A stretch of 10,109 bases of DNA. Source: Acanthaster planci (Eukaryota; Echinodermata; Asteroidea; Valvatida; Acanthasteridae). The notes below the pieces were generated by a model. The model did no database searches and was not told where the DNA came from. It saw only the letters and a list, made by a program, of their open reading frames with translations. The first letter of the stretch is position 1; the number at the start of each line of letters is the position of its first letter. Below, one piece after another: positions 7,583 to 10,109 of the stretch. The translations under genes were made by a program, and so were the position numbers. The stretch spans positions 62,699 to 72,807 of the forward strand of contig NW_019091580.1 in assembly GCF_001949145.1 (NCBI RefSeq), given 5' to 3'.

Positions 7583-9245
7583 TTGTCTTCTTCTAGTGTT
7601 CCATTTTTCCCTGTTACACCTGTATTGACCTTTAGTTGGACCGAGAGAAAACACAATTTCCTTGGCATGACAGGCTCCTTTGGTACTAACTATGCATCAC
7701 TGGTTCATGAACGACTAGGATGTGCCCCATCGCTACCAACAAAATGAATACTCCCAACCAACACGGCTCTTCTCAACCAATTAGGCTGTGCTTCTACTCA
7801 AAGTAGATAGCATTTGGGGATGGCAGCTGAAACCTTAACTGGAAGAGATTGACTGGCTGAAAAAATAGGTGGGATTGTTTAATTATAGCCCTAGGCCAAC
7901 ACTTCTTGTATTGTGGGATTCCATCTGAATGCAGATGGCTGAAAATAGGTCTTAAGAATGCCAAAAATGCTTAAAGGCTTGAGAAAAATGACTTTTTGGA
8001 AATGTGAATGTATTTTAAGGTGTTTTGAAGAATGAATGTACTTAGCTAACCAAGCAACAATAAAAAGAAACGGAAAATGACAATAAAGAAGGTGATGAGA
8101 TTTTTATGAAATGTTTATGAGAAATTCCAATAATGTGAGCTTGTATATTATTTGGCCCTGATCTTTTGTTGATTTGATACTGTTTTCAATGATGCTTCAA
8201 TTGCTGTTGTAAAGTGCACCTTATAATTTGAAACGGTGGCCCCCACAAATGTTAGTCATACGGGCTGAAATTCAAACATGGTTTGTTATTAATTTCCCTA
8301 CTTTCAGCAGTGACAGAGAGACAAGAACAAGCTAGTCCCTGGACAAAGTTTTCTGAAGTGTGACAGATCAGACATATCATATCACTAGAGACAATACTGG
8401 ACCAGTATGGCAACAGCTTACATCGTTTTCTGATATTAGTCTGTGGTACTGCCAATGGAATTTTCATCCAGTACGTGTACATTATACATTTGATATAAAT
8501 TTATATACATGTAAAAATCTACAATGCAACACAGTATGACAAGATGATGGCTGGAATTGCAATAAATGATTGCAATCGATTACGCACGCAACAACATGCC
8601 ATGTCCAATCCACTCAAAAATGGATCTCCCGAGGTATGGCTACACCTACAGTCAATTACCACGTCTCCACGCACATGCATATGTATTTCTATTGAAATGG
8701 AGTTGTAGACCTATCTCTAGCCAACAGATTTGGACGCAATTTGCTGCTGTCTGGTTAGTCTTAGATACAAGGTGATGATATCACCATTATTAGTAACTGG
8801 TTATATAGTAGGTTTATATAATACGCCTGGTACCCTGCTACTTTTGTCTTTTATCACCGCTGCAAGCGCCCGCCTTCCAAGTCTTAGAGTAAAAAACCAC
8901 CTCATTCCATGATGTTTCACACGTTCATAATAATGTACAGGAAGGGTCAATCTGTCTGTATATGGAAACAAAGTTAATAAAGTTTACATTTTTGGAATGC
9001 TGGCATGGTGTGCATGCTACGTGTATTTCAGGCAAGTCAGAAAAATATTTTTTTCTGGATTTGAATATAATAAGTAAATTTTGATTTTCAATTTATTTCC
9101 TTGACCCATCCACCCACTATTTAAAAAAAAAAGTCAAATTCAAAAACACTGAAAATTTTGAGGGGCCCCTTAGGAAGACCAGTGTCCATCGCTGGAAAAT
9201 CACCTGGCAAATCATTCATCCTTGCTCACTTTTTAATTCACTCAT
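7583..9245. other. Gene-free, intron-like stretch before KIX exon
   Basis: No coding exon is recognised. In particular, I do not find the first two helices of KIX, which should lie upstream of the exon at 9277. Minor structures are paired ATTGCAAT palindromes at 8556-8576, an AATAAA at 8976-8981 and A10 at 9123-9132. Short open frames (7556-7747, 8252-8482, 8566-8775, 8730-8912) have no family features. If the exon downstream is part of CBP, this is most simply the preceding intron. Confidence 0.5.
8556..8576. repeat. Paired ATTGCAAT palindromes
   Basis: ATTGCAAT occurs at 8556-8563 and 8569-8576, separated by five bases. Each is its own complement and resembles the C/EBP half-site pair, and ATCGAT overlaps the second. 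This may be chance; no gene start lies nearby. Confidence 0.4.
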
Positions 9246-9276
9246 TGTTTTTTACTGCCTGGTCTTGTCACAAAAG
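9242..9276 (+). other. Splice acceptor of KIX exon
   Basis: A pyrimidine-rich tract (TCATTGTTTTTTACTGCCT and following) leads to CAAAAG at 9271-9276, directly before GAATACTATCAC. The junction falls at the codon for the Glu in the conserved EYYHLL of KIX helix 3, and upstream sequence stops matching KIX. ACTGCC-type branch sequence is plausible but not assigned. The larger open frame at 9158-9574 uses a different frame and is a shadow. Confidence 0.8.
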
Positions 9277-9438
9277 GAATACTATCACCTCTTGGCTGAC
9301 AAGATCTACAAGATCCAGAAGGAGCTGCAGCAGAAGCGACAGAAGAGGATGCAGGATTCAGGAGGTACTGATGCTGCCGCTGGAGGCATCCTCACGATGG
9401 CTGCAGCGCAGCTGCCCCAGCCACAGCCTCCCCACTAA
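9277..9438 (+). CDS. CREBBP: CBP/p300 KIX-domain exon, truncated or terminal
   Basis: The 53-codon frame starts EYYHLLADKIYKIQKEL and continues QQKRQKRMQ. This is helix 3 of the KIX domain of CBP/p300, the nuclear acetyltransferase co-activator. KIX binds the phosphorylated KID of CREB and also Myb and MLL. Residues equal to human CBP Tyr650, Leu653, Ile657, Tyr658 and Lys662 are all present, so the KID-contact face looks intact. The human acidic pair after KEL is QQ here. After KIX come DSGGTDAAAGG, an Ala/Gln/Pro-rich run and PQPQPPH, then TAA (9436-9438). The codons are GC-rich and coding-like up to the stop. Normal CBP continues for well over a thousand residues with bromodomain, HAT and zinc fingers, none of which is here. 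The identity of the KIX piece is secure. Whether this is a terminal exon, a spliced exon with intronic read-through, or a partial gene copy is open. Confidence 0.88.
   Translation, partial: EYYHLLADKIYKIQKELQQKRQKRMQDSGGTDAAAGGILTMAAAQLPQPQPPH
9365..9370 (+). other. Candidate splice donor GTACTG
   Basis: GGAG followed by GTACTG could end the KIX exon at 9364, in phase 1, just after QDSG. It is a weak donor, and the codons after it still look coding, which argues against it being the only exit. Confidence 0.25.
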
Positions 9439-9450
9439 CTGCCCAGACCA

Positions 9451-9456
9451 GTATGT
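9451..9456 (+). other. Candidate splice donor GTATGT
   Basis: CCA followed by GTATGT is a stronger donor match, 12 bases after the in-frame TAA. An exon 9277-9450 would be 174 bp, a multiple of three, but would contain the stop. Using it productively would need a frame change upstream, for example a sequence error. Confidence 0.3.
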
Positions 9457-9858
9457 CCACTGGGAAAATGTAGCTCTTTCAACCAACTTATATCAGAATT
9501 ATGCTGTACATAACGAAATGTTTATGGTCTTGAAGGGTTATTTTGGTGTCAGTGTTGCTTTGGCTCAGCAATGAAAAGTGGACTGGTAGAATGGGGCGTC
9601 AGGTTGGCATAGTGACACTTTTGTCACCTTACACTTCTGTGAATCCAGCCGAGGTTATCATGTGGATTTTGCAGTCTTTACTTAACTTTGTGGGTTTTTC
9701 TCTATAATGGTCATGTGGAGTTTTTCCTTCCACTTCTAAAACTGAACTTTATCCTCATATATTTGCAGTTGTAATTTGAAGTTGTAGATCGTCACATTTC
9801 TCAAGTTACTGGCAGCCCATTGAAAAACATCCTGGAGATTATGTTGCTACCATCAATG

Positions 9859-9864
9859 AATAAA
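9859..9864 (+). terminator. Poly(A) signal AATAAA
   Basis: A canonical AATAAA is followed within about 10-25 bases by GT-rich sequence (TTATTGTTGTTGG), the usual arrangement for a cleavage and polyadenylation site. It lies about 420 bp after the stop codon of the KIX exon and on the same strand. AATAAA is common by chance in AT-rich DNA, but the spacing and GT-rich element raise its weight. Confidence 0.5.
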
Positions 9865-10109
9865 GCTGAAATTGTTATTGTTGTTGGAATTACACAGGGG
9901 AAATGGTATTGTTTATGGTAGCAGGGCCAGGTTTCCTTCTTTTTTTAACGTTGGTCGCTTATTGCTTTTGTTTTGCTGGGGATTATTGGAGGTGCTGCTG
10001 TGCACTCCAGCTTGCCCATTGCAGGAGTGATGTGTAGGGCTAGAAAGTTTGGAGTATTAATACAAATTGCAGTGACCCATAGTCATAAGTACCTTCCCTT
10101 TCTAAATGT

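Larger units (their letters stand above)
9439..9885 (+). other. Probable 3' UTR or intron after KIX exon
   Basis: If the TAA at 9436 is used, this is a 3' UTR of about 450 bases ending after AATAAA. It is AT-richer than the exon and has no sustained coding frame in phase. It includes a six-bp hairpin GTGACA/TGTCAC with a four-base loop at 9612-9627. If a donor at 9365 or 9451 is used, the same bases are the start of an intron. Confidence 0.5.

Noticed and set aside
8976-8981. AATAAA as the end of an upstream gene
   Set aside because: No exon with coding features was found in the preceding 1.5 kb.
9158-9574. Longest plus-strand open frame (138 codons)
   Set aside because: It overlaps the KIX exon in a different frame and gives a Ser/Arg/Cys-rich peptide with no family features. 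The KIX frame, one base out of step, matches CBP over its first 24 residues and explains the GC-rich coding-like sequence.

Overview
The window is ordinary nuclear DNA from an animal. It is AT-rich and intron- or intergenic-like, with no bacterial-style gene packing, many stop codons in all frames and many diverged repeats. The only clear protein-coding signal is one exon at 9277-9438 (+). It encodes the last helix of the KIX domain of CBP/p300, the CREB-binding transcriptional co-activator. The exon structure, the frequent ACATGT-type palindromes and the many small degenerate repeats suggest a marine invertebrate. Amphioxus is my leading guess, with mollusc or echinoderm possible. The species cannot be settled from the sequence alone.

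Layout. Bases 1-330 hold only a G9 run at the edge and a small hairpin. Bases 331-944 are a T-rich minisatellite whose units (about 42-54 bp apart) each carry an imperfect palindrome of about 28 bp. It is interrupted by two copies of another hairpin-like unit, a T10G9 tract and (GTTT)6. Bases 945-3034 are a tandemly duplicated, diverged repeat region: two main copies (945-1495 and 2283-2846) plus partial copies. It is marked by six copies of the motif CCCATWGACTTTGTACAC and three perfect TGACGTCA palindromes. Bases 3040-4150 are without recognisable genes. Bases 4150-4550 and 7160-7582 are two same-orientation diverged copies of a second repeat. Between them, 5041-5230 is a compact nest of inverted and direct repeats. 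Bases 7590-9276 look like intron leading to the KIX exon.

The KIX exon is preceded by a good splice acceptor and runs in frame to a TAA at 9436. An AATAAA with a GT-rich stretch follows about 420 bp later. Read literally, this is the 3' end of a short CBP-like transcript stopping just after KIX, without the bromodomain, acetyltransferase or later zinc-finger parts of normal CBP. Alternatives are splicing out through donors at 9365 or 9451, a sequence error near the stop, or a partial gene copy. Everything upstream would then be the preceding intron or intergenic DNA. No upstream KIX exon was recognised in the window, and no RNA gene, CRISPR array or intact transposase or polymerase was found.
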